Assembly: GCA_963931865.1 (NCBI GenBank) | Contig: OZ007505.1 | Span: 6,588,653-6,652,652, forward strand | Direction of reading: 5' to 3' | DNA from: Axinella damicornis | Taxonomy: Eukaryota > Porifera > Demospongiae > Axinellida > Axinellidae | DNA: 64,000 nucleotides | Shown: positions 52,211 through 63,202 of the stretch, piece after piece | Layout of the letters: every line of letters starts with the position of its first letter | Numbering within the stretch: position 1 is the first letter of the stretch | Notes under the pieces: generated by a model | What the model was told of the DNA's origin: nothing | The model's input: the letters and a program-made list of their open reading frames with translations, nothing else | Databases searched by the model: none | Made by a program: the position numbers and the translations under genes

Positions 52211-54761
52211 AATTGGCTAACTTGCTGTCGCATTGTTTGTGGATTATTTCATGCAGGCATCTCTCTCATGTTGGCTTTGACCCCTTGACTGGAGCCTTTG
52301 ATGTGAGTTGAGACTGTTTACTCGTTGTACTGTACACCATCTTGTGTATGTAGTGTGTTTACCATGTGTTGTACTGTACACCATCTTGTGTATGTAGTGT
52401 GTTTACCATGTGTTGTACTGTACACCATCTTGTGTATGTAGTGTGTTTACCATGTGTTGTACTGTTGGTGTTGGCTAGCCTCATTCCCAGTCCAGACCTG
52501 AAGCAGGGCATAAATGAAGGTCGCAATCTTGGAAGGATCGTTTTGTTGCCTGGTACTGTAGTCGCTCGGTATTAGGCACAGCTCACTTATAGGCGCATAT
52601 AATTTTGCTGTTAGGTGCAAGTTCAACTCTCGTCTCAGCTACTCTTTATTAAGTGCTGAAGTCTTCTTACAGAAACTCTGCCATTTTCGATCGTACGGAG
52701 TGGAAAATGACATCATCGTCGTGAGCGACTACGGTAGCTTGGTTCTCCTCACTGTCCTGTTTTTTTTCTCACTTGATAAAGTACTGGCTTATCTACCCTC
52801 TCTCTTGCTGGTACACAGAGCAGCAACATTGACCCGCAGTGGAAGAAGCTCCTGGACACTGTTGGTGTCACTGATGAGCAGCTGGAGGACACAAACACGG
52901 CTAACTTCATCTACGATTTTGTGGAGAAGCATGGCGGCATCCAGGAGGCCAACCGGCAACTGGAAGCAGCCAAAAATATGGGTCCCCCACCTCCTCCTTC
53001 CCGCCATGGGCCTCCACCCCCATCAAGGGGTGGTCCCCACATTGGCCGCAGGGGTCTCCCTCCCCCTCCACCGCGTGATAGTAGCCATTCTGGTGGTAAA
53101 GGAAACGTACCAGCTCCTCCACCTCCTCCCCCTGTTGGTAAGACTCAATTGTGTTCCATCACTTTGACTTACCAACCAGTGACAGCTTTTTCTGCCACGA
53201 TCTCCTACAAGGCATAATATTATGGGGGGGGGGGGGGGGTCAAGTCAATATTAGGCATGGATACTTTATACATGCTTTTCTGTTTCTTTGAGCAGTTTCG
53301 TATGGTCAGGAGTTAAAGGTGTTGGAATTAGGTGATGCTATGGTTACCACTCCTCTTTAGCTTCCCAACTTTTTACTTGTCTTCAACCGACAACCATTTT
53401 GGCCATTATTAACCCAGGTACCTGTCAGTGGTAGTCATAAACAACTGTACCGGTAATACTTCTGTCATTTGACTTCCCATGGTACTGTAGTCTCATGTTA
53501 TTAAGCGCAGTCGCTTATGGGTGCATATTCACTGTTAGGCACAGGTTTGACTCTCGTCCTTTATTGAGCGCTGAAGTCTTCTTCCAAAAACTCTGCCATT
53601 TTTCATTCCTAAAAAAGTTGTATGTACATTGAAGTGAAGCACACTTCCTATTCGAGGAATGTCAATTTAAGTGCAGTGTACAATGATGTTTCTGCAGGTG
53701 CTCCTGCCCCCCCTCCTCCTCCACCTCCTCTGGTATCGGTGAGTGGAGGACCTCCCCCTCCTCCCCCGTCCAGAACCTCTCCTACCGCCTCCCTGCCTCC
53801 TGTGAGTGATGGACGGAGCAACTTGATGGCTAGCATCCGAGCTGGGATACAACTTCGCACTGTAAGAAGATCCTTTGTCACAGTTTTCAAATGATGGAGC
53901 AACTGGCTGACAAGTGATGTCTCTCTTGTTGTTTGTGTGCAGGTGGCCGAGGATGAACGTGAGGCTCCCCCAGGTGCAGGAGAAGAAGATCTGGAAGGAA
54001 TGGCCGGAGCTCTTGCAAGGGCGCTGGCTGCCCGCTCCAACGCCATCCAGCAGAGTGGTAAGCCTTTCTTCATCCATCCATGGCTGTGAGGCTATGCTTC
54101 CTTAGCCTTGTTCCCAGGCCATCTGCCAGTCGCGCGTGCATCGCATACGTGACCTTTGAACCCTTGTCAGATAGCTGGCAGAAGGCCTGGTACCACTCCT
54201 ACGTCATTTACATTAAGTGGACACGGTTTCATGTAAAATGGCGGCGTGCCAGAAGTTCACGGGCTAACGGCAGGTTTCCTAGCGAGTTATTGTTACCACG
54301 AAGACAGCAACTTGATGCCAACTCAGCGCTAACGGGAATACAGCATGCACTAACGTTCAACTACTCAGGCGTTCCAAGCGCTTGGTAGTACTACGGAGGT
54401 AAGCTATTGTAGTTACCTAGGCTACTACAACCGTACAACAAGGAGTTCCATACCTGACGCCTCCAGCGGTCCACCACGGTAGTGTAAAAGCCAACAATAA
54501 CTCGCTAGGAAACCTGCCGTTAGCCTGTGAACTTCTGGCACGCCGCCATTTTACATGAAACCGTGTCCCAAACCGTGTCCACTTAATGTAAATGACGTAG
54601 GAGTGGTACCAGGCCTTCTGCCAGCTATCTGACAAGGGTTCAAAGGTCACGTATGCGATGCGCGCGCGACTGGCAGACGGCCTGGGAACGAGGCTAATGC
54701 TTCCTCACTCTCTGTTCAGTTGGTGGGGCCTTGATCCTGCATGCTGACTTTTGTCTTACAC

Positions 54762-54809
<48 letters not shown>

Positions 54810-54945
54810 AACGCACATACACATACACACATACACACACCCGACACATGCACACACACACACACACACGCACACACACATGCATACAGATACTGAATCT
54901 GAGGATGATTGGCAGGAGGAAGAGGATGAGTGGGAGGATAATTAA
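49633..54945 (+). CDS. WASL: WASP/N-WASP actin nucleation-promoting factor
   Basis: Complete ten-exon gene: 49633-49719, 49902-50033, 50130-50216, 50923-51022, 51797-51971, 52257-52302, 52819-53137, 53698-53861, 53943-54057, 54890-54945. Product 426 residues, shorter than human N-WASP (505) mainly in the proline-rich part. N-terminal WH1/EVH1 domain (VVQMFHAERTQWVKFRTGVV, ALNFA-like VGLNFASEEEADKFSQAV). A basic stretch precedes CRIB ITKSDIGLPSDFRHLSHVGF. The GTPase-binding helix contains GVTDEQLEDTNTANFIYDFV. Several PPPPP blocks follow, then one WH2 motif (LMASIRAGIQLRTV), a central amphipathic helix (LARALAARSNAIQQS) and an acidic tail with the Arp2/3-contacting Trp (EEEDEWEDN). It activates Arp2/3 downstream of Cdc42 and phosphoinositides. 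Introns carry a hammerhead ribozyme, SINE-like repeats, poly-C and a 594-bp MITE. Confidence 0.95.
51187..51234 (-). ncRNA. Type I hammerhead ribozyme with minimal stem III
   Basis: On the minus strand, reading from 51234: stem I strand AAUGUAC, core CUGAUGA, stem II GGUC-CGAAA-GGCU, core GAAA. A very short stem III ACU-GGCC-GGU follows, cleavage-site C17, then the stem I partner GUGUAUU. All conserved core positions (C3 U4 G5 A6 G8 A9; G12 A13 A14; A15.1-U16.1; C17) are present. Stem I forms seven pairs including two G-U. Such minimal hammerheads are known from Penelope-like retroelements and retrozymes. It lies antisense in WASP intron 51023-51796; no RT is seen next to it. Confidence 0.75.
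52141..52212. repeat. (GATA)n microsatellite in WASP intron
   Basis: TAGA tetranucleotide array, preceded by a shorter one at 52021-52055. Confidence 0.93.
52325..52463. repeat. 44-bp tandem repeat in WASP intron
   Basis: About three copies of a unit containing GTTGTACTGTACACCATCTT and GTGTATGTAGTGTGTTTACC, nearly identical. Confidence 0.93.
52555..52700 (+). repeat. SINE-like repeat, copy 1 (copy 2 at 53485-53620)
   Basis: A segment starting GGTACTGTAGTC, with TTAGGCACAGCTCACTTATA, GTTCAACTCTCGTC, then AGTGCTGAAGTCTTCTT and AAACTCTGCCATTTT, recurs at 53485-53620. The GTTTGACTCTCG block resembles an RNA polymerase III B box and AGCGCAGTCGC an A box, but weakly. Both copies are in WASP introns, same orientation. 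Confidence 0.6.
54103..54696. mobile_element. 594-bp long-TIR MITE with perfect 9-bp target duplication
   Basis: TAGCCTTGTTCCCAGGCC at the left and GGCCTGGGAACGAGGCTA at the right, with inverted arms of about 200 bp (GCCAGTCGCGCGTGCATCGC, CCTTGTCAGATAGCTGGCAG, AAAATGGCGGCGTGCCAGAA). Flanked by ATGCTTCCT on both sides. Inserted in the last WASP intron. No coding capacity for a transposase. Confidence 0.95.
54759..54883. repeat. (CA)n microsatellite before last WASP exon
   Basis: CA tract with CG and TG interruptions up to the acceptor of the final WASP exon (54890). Confidence 0.95.
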
Positions 54946-55087
54946 CTCGGCTAGAGAATGCAGATATTGGAACCTATAATTCTATGTAGCTAGATCATTG
55001 TGTGAATTGGATTCAACTGGTGTGTAGTACGCACGAGATATCAAATTTCAGATTTCCCAAGTCAACTGTACTGAACTAGGTAATGAT

Positions 55088-55136
55088 TAGTCTCGTTCCC
55101 AGGCCAACACGCGAAACGCGAGGCTACATGAGGCTA
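55088..55136. mobile_element. MITE upstream of UTP15 start
   Basis: TAGTCTCGTTCCCAGGCC at the left and an abbreviated right end (GCGAGGCTA at 55125, repeated as GAGGCTA at 55136). It lies about 70 bp before the UTP15 ATG, so probably in its promoter or 5' UTR. Confidence 0.55.
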
Positions 55137-55208
55137 GGTAATGATGACCCCCTTCAAGTTTACGGAAGTTACTACTTTGCGTATACGGAAGTAGTCCACG
55201 TGGTGTTC

Positions 55209-58200
55209 ATGGAGGGAGAGCGAGACCAATATTTGTTCAAGAGGCTCGCGCTCAGACGCTTTCCCAAGCCCGACAAACGAGAAAGCGGCGAGGAGAGATT
55301 CTGGAGGAAATTCCAGGTGGGTTATTTGGCTCTGTCTTGGCTGGCGGGGGGAATTCAAATTCTAGTAACCGGCTATTATGATGTATCCTGTGTATTCTCG
55401 CAGTTCCCTGTAGTGGTGAAGGAACATGCAGCTGTTTCAAGCGTACATTTTTCGGCCTCTGCACCCTACGACTTTGCTGTCACAAGTGGATCAAGGGTAA
55501 GCCCTTGCCTAGTCTTGGAACCAGACTCCCAACCCATCTGGTACCGAGATAGTCTCGCGGTGCAAACAGTAGCGGTTAACAGGTACTTGAAGAACGGTCT
55601 GTGCTGACTGCGCAGAACAAGAGTGTCATTGTAACTTGACCAGACCCTCCCTTCCGTGTGGGTCTGGCCCAGCAAGACTAGTACCGAGACTAGCCCTTCC
55701 CATATGATGTAACATGCATATGGACAGTAGTATAGTTTTTGACAATCTGTGTAGAAAGCCTCAAGGGGGTGACACTCATAGACGCCGTAGTCAGAGCTGC
55801 GACCGGGGTTATCAGCGAATCTTGACCCCGTATACTAAGGAAGGGGTAGAGTCGCTACGCATTCTTCCGTATACTATCGGTGGTCAAGCAGTCAACGGCT
55901 GAAATACAGCACAGTCAAACAGTCAAGAGTCTTTGCGATGCGGTCAAGTGGTCAAGCAGCAAAAATGACGGTCAAGATTTCTTGACCCCGGTCGCAGCTC
56001 TGACTATGGCGTCAATGGTAGTGTCACCCCCTTGCAGGGTGCATTATGCAAAGTATGAGCATTTGCCCGCACAGTATGACAGGCCATCCTGAATGTCGTC
56101 TATAAAATTGTCAGTTGACAGACAATCTCAAAATTGTCTAGAGCTAAATGTTACAACAGTGTGCTGTCTGGGGTCACCATGCAGTGATGTTGAGCTATGG
56201 TAGCCTCGTTCCCAGGCCTACCTTTTTCTGTTCTTCGGTTTGCATTGACGACATGACGGATGCGGAAGGCGACAAAAAACAGGGAAGGCCTGGTATTATC
56301 CATCACATGTTTGATGTCAGGTGGACGTAGGGGTATGTGGCCCAACCGCAAATCAGTTTAAAACTGGCCGACGAAGTTGTGTAGATCGTCTGAGAGTCTT
56401 GACTAGCCGCAGAGCGTTCAAACCGAGCCGACTGGATGCTTCAGGACCTGCTGAAATGACTATGGGCCCCGCCCCCCCCCCCCCCCCCCCCCCCCCCCCC
56501 CTTACATCCACCTCGTGTCCACCTGACGTCACTCACGTGATGAATGATACATGTACCAGGCCTTCCCCGTTCTTTGCTGCTCTTCCGCATCCGTGTATTA
56601 TTGTGAACGCAAATCGAAGAACAGAAAGAATGGGGTAGGCCTGGGAACGAGGCTAGAGCTATGGTACAGCTGAATTTGGGTCTCGATAAGCATTTTCACT
56701 TCCTGTCTGGTGACCAAATACAGCCCCCTGATTGGTTGAATGACTGCATATGATATGAAGGCTTATGGACTCCTTCAGGTGCAGGTGTACAGTGCTGCTA
56801 CAAACCAAGTGAGGAAGACCATCTCCCGGTTCAGAGAGGTGGCCTATAGTGGGTGCTTTCGGCATGATGGGAAGCTGCTTGCCGCTGGGAGCGAGGAGGG
56901 AGTTGTCAAGGTAGGGAGTGGTCAGGGTATGGAGGGAGTGGTCAAGGTATGGAGGGAGTGGTCAAGGTAAGAAGAGCAGTTGGTAGACCCAGAAGCTTAT
57001 GAGCAGCGAAGGAGCGTGCAACTACTGTGTACGCCCGAGTGCCATCGAAATCCAAATTATTAGCTAGCGAACTTCCAAATATGGAAACCTGTTCTTCAAT
57101 CTAGCATCATAATGACGACATAAAAGCCCATGTGTTCTGTGGTAGCAATGTTGACACGGCACTCAGCGGAGTGCCTTTGACCTAGCAGCCGCAGTGAAAT
57201 GGCCAAGCGAACGGGTGACAGTGAAAGCGATTTGCCACAAGAACGTGGTAGATTTGAAGATCCCGGGACCCCTCACCGTTTGGAGACACCTTCTTTGTGG
57301 GTGACAGACCGCATGACGCACTTCAAAAACATAAGTAATTAGGATTTGGATGGAACCGGAGTTACACGCTCCTTCGTGGCTTCGCCGCTCATATGCTCCT
57401 GGTAGACCGTAACCGCTAGTAACTTTGTTCATGCAGGCCATGCCGATTCTTACGCCGCCTAGCACAAAGTTTGTGCTGGACTCGAACCTATTCAGACTCG
57501 CCCACTTCTTGAAAGACAAACTTCCTGCAGAGGTGTGGACACCTTGGCCCTTCACACATGAATTAATGCAGAGCATGCGGCACACAGTAGCTACCTCATT
57601 GGGCCTAGAGCCATTCTGTAGGGGTATGGTTCTGTAAGCGAGTAACACAGTACTCTTCTTGAGGGTACCTATACTACCTAGCACTACCCACTGCTCATTT
57701 AGCTTCCCTATTGCTCTGGGCCAAGCAAGGGCTGCTCGTGATGTTGTGGAATTGCCAATGCTTATTACCAAGCAGCACACACACTTAACTTCAATGTGAG
57801 CTGAGCACGAAGTGCGTCTTGCAAGTTTGTCTGGTCTGTTGCCAGCGTATGGTTTAGTCACAAATACTCCAAAGTGGCTTCGAACCTGGCGGTGATCGTG
57901 ACAACGGAACTGGCAGTAAACACCATCAGCCTTAAAAGGGAGCTACGGATAAATGTCACACCATTTCGGCTCTCCAAATGATCTCCAAGCAGCTATGGTG
58001 CTCCGACTGGAGTTGGAGGACTCAGACAAGCTCTCCACTGAGGCACTCAATGTTCCACTACTTGACAACTCGGGATACTCTGTGTCATTGTCAGAGATGG
58101 ATTCAGTCACAATTCTGAGGCTTGAACTAATTCCTAGCCTCTGTTGTCCTTTGGAAAGTCTGATTTTCTTCTTTGGTGGTGTTTATCACATCTAGGCTAT

Positions 58201-61200
58201 AGTTACTACTTAGCTAGCTGGCTAGCCTGTCACTGAACTGTAGCATGCACTGGCACTAGCGAGTGACATCGACACAGGCAGTGATGTGATGAGCCCTCTT
58301 CGCCATTCAACCGTACTGTGTGCGCTTCGAGCTAGCTGCCATGCTGCCGTTATAATCGCGTTACGCAAATTAGTCCCTGCTGTGGAGGCCCAACAACTTC
58401 ATACTCAACTGCACATGCAGGGATCTCTTCTTTCATTCTTCTTGAGAATAGCTCCTGGTGGCCCGGTCGCTGCCAGCTTTTATTGGGCGAGCATGAGCAA
58501 GCCCCTCACTAGTCGTAGTCGAGCGTGGCTCGCGCGGAGTGTTGTCGTCGTGTTGTCGATTTGTCTCCCATACCGTGAATCTGAAATCTGATGCATGTGA
58601 TATAATGCATGAAACTTTGCGTTCATTTCCAGACATCGTACCATAAATCTCCGTCGTGTCTGGTGCCGAAACTAAGTCTACCTGTTTGATGGATGATGGT
58701 GACAACAAAGATGCAGACTGCACATGACTACCTATTTATTGGCTAGAGGCGTAGAGCGATGGGCGACCATGAACAGTCTACCTCTGTACCTCCTCAGTGG
58801 CGACAGCAAAGATGAACACTGCTAGTGGACCTACCTCAGTATGCATTGATCTCAGAGCTGTACATGACATGTCCTGCAGAACACATGGTGTGCTGGACCA
58901 GTGTGCTGGAGCATGCATATAGGTTGTGTGTTACCTGCCATATCACCGCTAGGCTGCTTCAGCTAGCCTGACTTGCAGTTCCTGTGTTATTCATATGTGT
59001 GTACTTCTGGTGTGATATAATTTCTGTGGCCTGAGATTGTGCTATGCCCATGCAGTCACATTCTGATGACAGTCTTGTACCGGAATTTTGCCAAGTGTCA
59101 CCAGGCCCTCTTGCGCGTTCTGCGTGTGTGCCTGGGTATGAGGCTATAGTAGAGTAGCAATGCAGCCACAGCAAGGGTGCAGCGATCCAAGTCATCAGGT
59201 GGCACATCTTCCCCATTCTGTGCTCTCTTCACTACATCGTCAACATTGTCCCACATGACTTCACAATGGCTGTTTCCTCAGACTAAGGGGAGTCTCACTG
59301 AGGGTCTCCAATAGTTCGGAAAGGGTCATAGTACTGGCGCTTTCGAATCTAGCACTGGTTAGTCGGACTTACACCAGTCGAGATTTCCAATTTTGAAAAT
59401 ACGATGTTTCGACCACTCTTTGTTGGTCTTCTTCATGCAATTATACAGAAACAGTACAGTGAGCTACTTAAATATACAAATTACGTCATTATCTACCTAA
59501 TATTGGAAATTATGTACATCATAATTAAAAGTTGGGAAGTCAGGAGTAGCATGTGCGGAGGGAGACGACAGCTTGAACAATGGCACATCTCGGGCTATCA
59601 CTTCTCCTGGTTTCACTCTTCTCTGCATCTGCAGCCACTACTTGTGGACAATCTGCAACCTCAAGTTGTTCCAATGGTCCATAAGCCGATTATTAAAAAA
59701 ATAATGATGGAGGTTTTGTTGGCAATTTCTCCAAAAAGCTAATGGGATGAGATTCACTGTAGCTAGAAGAGCTACTGCCACTAGTAGTACTGCATCCAGC
59801 GTCACTAAAACTGCTAGGTTCGCCATCTTCCATTTTTTTTAGCACGAGTGCGATTACACACACTGCCCCACAATGTCGCGCATTCGACTAGTAGAGCAGC
59901 AATGCAGCCACAGCAAGGGTGCAGCGATCCAAGTCATCAGGTGGCACATCCTCCCCATTCTGTACTCTCTTCACTAAATCGTCAACATTGTCCCACATGG
60001 CTTCACATTCGACAATCAGTCAGACTAAGGGGAGTCTCACTGAGGGTCTCCAATAGTTTGGAAAAGGTCATAGTACTGGCGTTTTCGAATCTAGCGCTGG
60101 TTAGTCGGACTTACACCAGTCGAGATTTCCAATTTTGAAAATACAACGTTTCGACCACTCTTTCATGGTCTTCTTCATGCAATTATACAGAAACAGTACC
60201 AGTGAGCTACTTAAATATACAAATTACGTCCTTGTCTACCTAATATTGCGGAAGAAGGAAATCACAGTTAGGAAGTCAGGAGTAGAATGTGCGGAGGGAG
60301 ACGACAGCTCGAACAATGGCACATCTTGGGCTATCGCTTCTCCTGGTTTCACTCTTCTCTGCATCTGCAGCCACTACTTGTGGACAATCTGCAAGTTGTT
60401 CCAATAGTCCATAAGCCGATTATAAAAAAAAATAATGATGGAGGTTTTATTGGAATTTCTCCAAAAAGCTAATAGGACGAGATTCACTGTAGCTAGAAGA
60501 GCTACTGCCACTAGTAGTACTGCATCCAGCGTCACTAAATCTGCTAGGTTCACTGTCTTCCATTTTTTTGGAGCACTCCTCCCGGGATGATCACAGTTAC
60601 TGCTGATACTTTGACAACCTTGACATGTCACGGCGTCTCTGGACAACCCTCTCCTCGGAGCAAGCTCTCCATGACCCTTCCTGGGGCCGATGAGATGCCA
60701 AATGGCAGACGAGTGTAGACCCACTTTGCACCTGGCCCATTTCTCCCCATAGTCAAGATGGAACAAGGCACCATCTTCATTCCCAGATTTCAAGATGAGG
60801 TCTGCAGGGATCTCCTCTATTGTGACTAATGCGACTAAATCCGCTAGAAAATATTTCTTCCAGCTCCCTAAATTTTGCTACAATTTGTTTACTCATGATG
60901 GAGATAGCCTTCCTTAAAAGGGAATGGGCCCAATGGCGATTGAGCTGCACATGACCCTCGCTAACTTGGAAAGTGAACATGATACCATGTGCAGCTGCCC
61001 GTCCCACGACCATCTCTGATACAACGTCATAAGAATACAATTCCCAGGCCAGTAGCTCAGGGAATTTTTGCCGACACTACTCCTCCTTCTCTGACCTTCT
61101 TCAGATTCAGATACAACTGCACCTTCGTGTCGAGATTCTGGTCTAGCGAAACTGGTCTACCATGCCTTTTTTTCGGAGGAAGAGGTGCATACTTGATCGA

Positions 61201-63166
61201 TATATATCTTCGCCAGATGATCCATTGTTGGGGAATTTCCCATGACCATCTCCGATACAACGTCATAAGAATACAATTCCCAGGCCAGTAGCTCGGGGAA
61301 TTCTTGCCGACACTACTCCTCCTCCTTCTCTGACCTTCTTCAGATTCAGATACAACTGCACCTTCGTGTCGAGATTCTGGTCTAGCGAAACAGGTCTACC
61401 ATGCTTTTTTTTCGGAGGAAGAGGTGCATACTTGATCGATATATATCTTCGCCAGATGATCCATTGTTGGGGAATTTCCCACGACCATCTTCGATACAAC
61501 GTCATAAGAATACAATTCCCAGGCGAGTAGCTCGGGGAATTTTTGCCGACACTACTCCTCCTCCTCTGACCTTCTTCAGATTCAGATACAACTGCACCTT
61601 CGTGTCGAGATTCTGGTCTAGCGAAACTGGTCTACTTTTCGGAGGAAGAGGTGCATACTTGATCGATATATATCTTCGCCAGATGATCCATTTTTGGCTG
61701 TTCTCGGCCATTGGTCATTGTTGTACTGTACGGGAGATGCCAGCCATAGATATACGACTAGTACACTAATTTCTCCATCATCATCCGCTCCCCTCTTCTG
61801 TTGGAGTCCTTCAACGTATGCTGTCTTGATGAACTCAAATCTTGCTGTGCTTTCACTGGCATCTTGACTTAGTTGGAAGTGCTCAAACACTCACGACAGC
61901 TACAGCACGAGTTTCCAAGGCAATGAATAGTTTGCGTCTATATTATTTGTTACAAATTAAGTTTGCAAGATAATTTTTTTCATTTGAAGGCAATGCCATT
62001 CACAAAAACGTCATTCTGTAGTTGAGTAGGAAGGAAGGGAAGGAGTGTGAAACGACCACGCAAAAGATTAAACTTTGCCCACGGTAGTCCTGTTACTATT
62101 TTTAGCTCACTAGTGTATGGATACTTCATGAAGAATAGCTACTAGAAGACAGAGAAAAGCTGCTGGTCGTTTCACGCTCCTTCCCTTGGTTTCACTCTTT
62201 ACATCATTGTGCCCCCCATGATGTTTGCAATCATACCATCTTGAGTAGTTGATTGGTCTCTTTTCTGTGTCAAGTGTTTGATGCTAACAATCCCACCATC
62301 TTGAGTAGCTAATTTCTGTGTCAGGTTAACCATCCCACCATCTTGAGTAATTGATTGTGTTATTTCCATGTCAGGTGTTTGATGTTAACAGTCGTGCCAT
62401 CTTGCGACAGTGCAAGGGACATACCAAGTGAGCCAAACGTACTCAGCCAGACCCAGCTAGCCAGTAGCACCACTTTCTGCCCTTCTGTCGCCCTACTGGC
62501 TCTCCACATGCCAGTGAGGTCTAGAGGGGGGCAGAGAACATGATCCTTCACCTTCTGCAGTGGACTGTCTCCTCCTCTCAGGAGGCGTGGTGGCTCACTA
62601 GCCCGGGGTCTAGGTACATCATTTTATGTGGGTTGGAGTTGGAAGCATGACATAGATAGATAGATAGCTAGATACATGTAGCTAGATAAATAGATAAGTT
62701 GATCGATCAATCCGCTGATTGACGAGACAACTACATAGAAGTAATGTAGAGAGTTAGTGCAGTTTAGCTGGCTGCCAAAAAATGGCCTAAGAAACAACAA
62801 CTTCAGTGTGTCCCTATCACCATAGTTCCTGTTCTCCTCCCAGGCCGGCAAAGGCTGTCCAGTTCTCCCTGGATGGACTGAAGCTGGTCTCCGGCTCAGA
62901 TGACACTTCCGTGAGGCACTGGGACCTCTCCACAGGGTCCTGCATCCAGGTCTTGCGGGGGCACGAGGTCAGGCACCGTCCTACTCCTGTGGTACTCAAC
63001 CACATTAGTCCTTTCATACCAGCGTTCCCGTGGTTGTGGTACTCGCACTGTTGCTGTATACACCGAATACTCACACTATACTGCTGCAGCTGTCGGTAGA
63101 TTATAGTTCAGAAATCTGCTACAAAATCTGGTGATACTGTTGCTTGATAGCTCCTTTTGTTTACTG

Positions 63167-63202
<36 letters not shown>

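Noticed and set aside
57163..57861. 232-residue minus-strand open frame as an intact gene
   Set aside because: The integrase motifs it overlaps fall in two different frames and part of the frame crosses an inverted-repeat element, so it is a relic.
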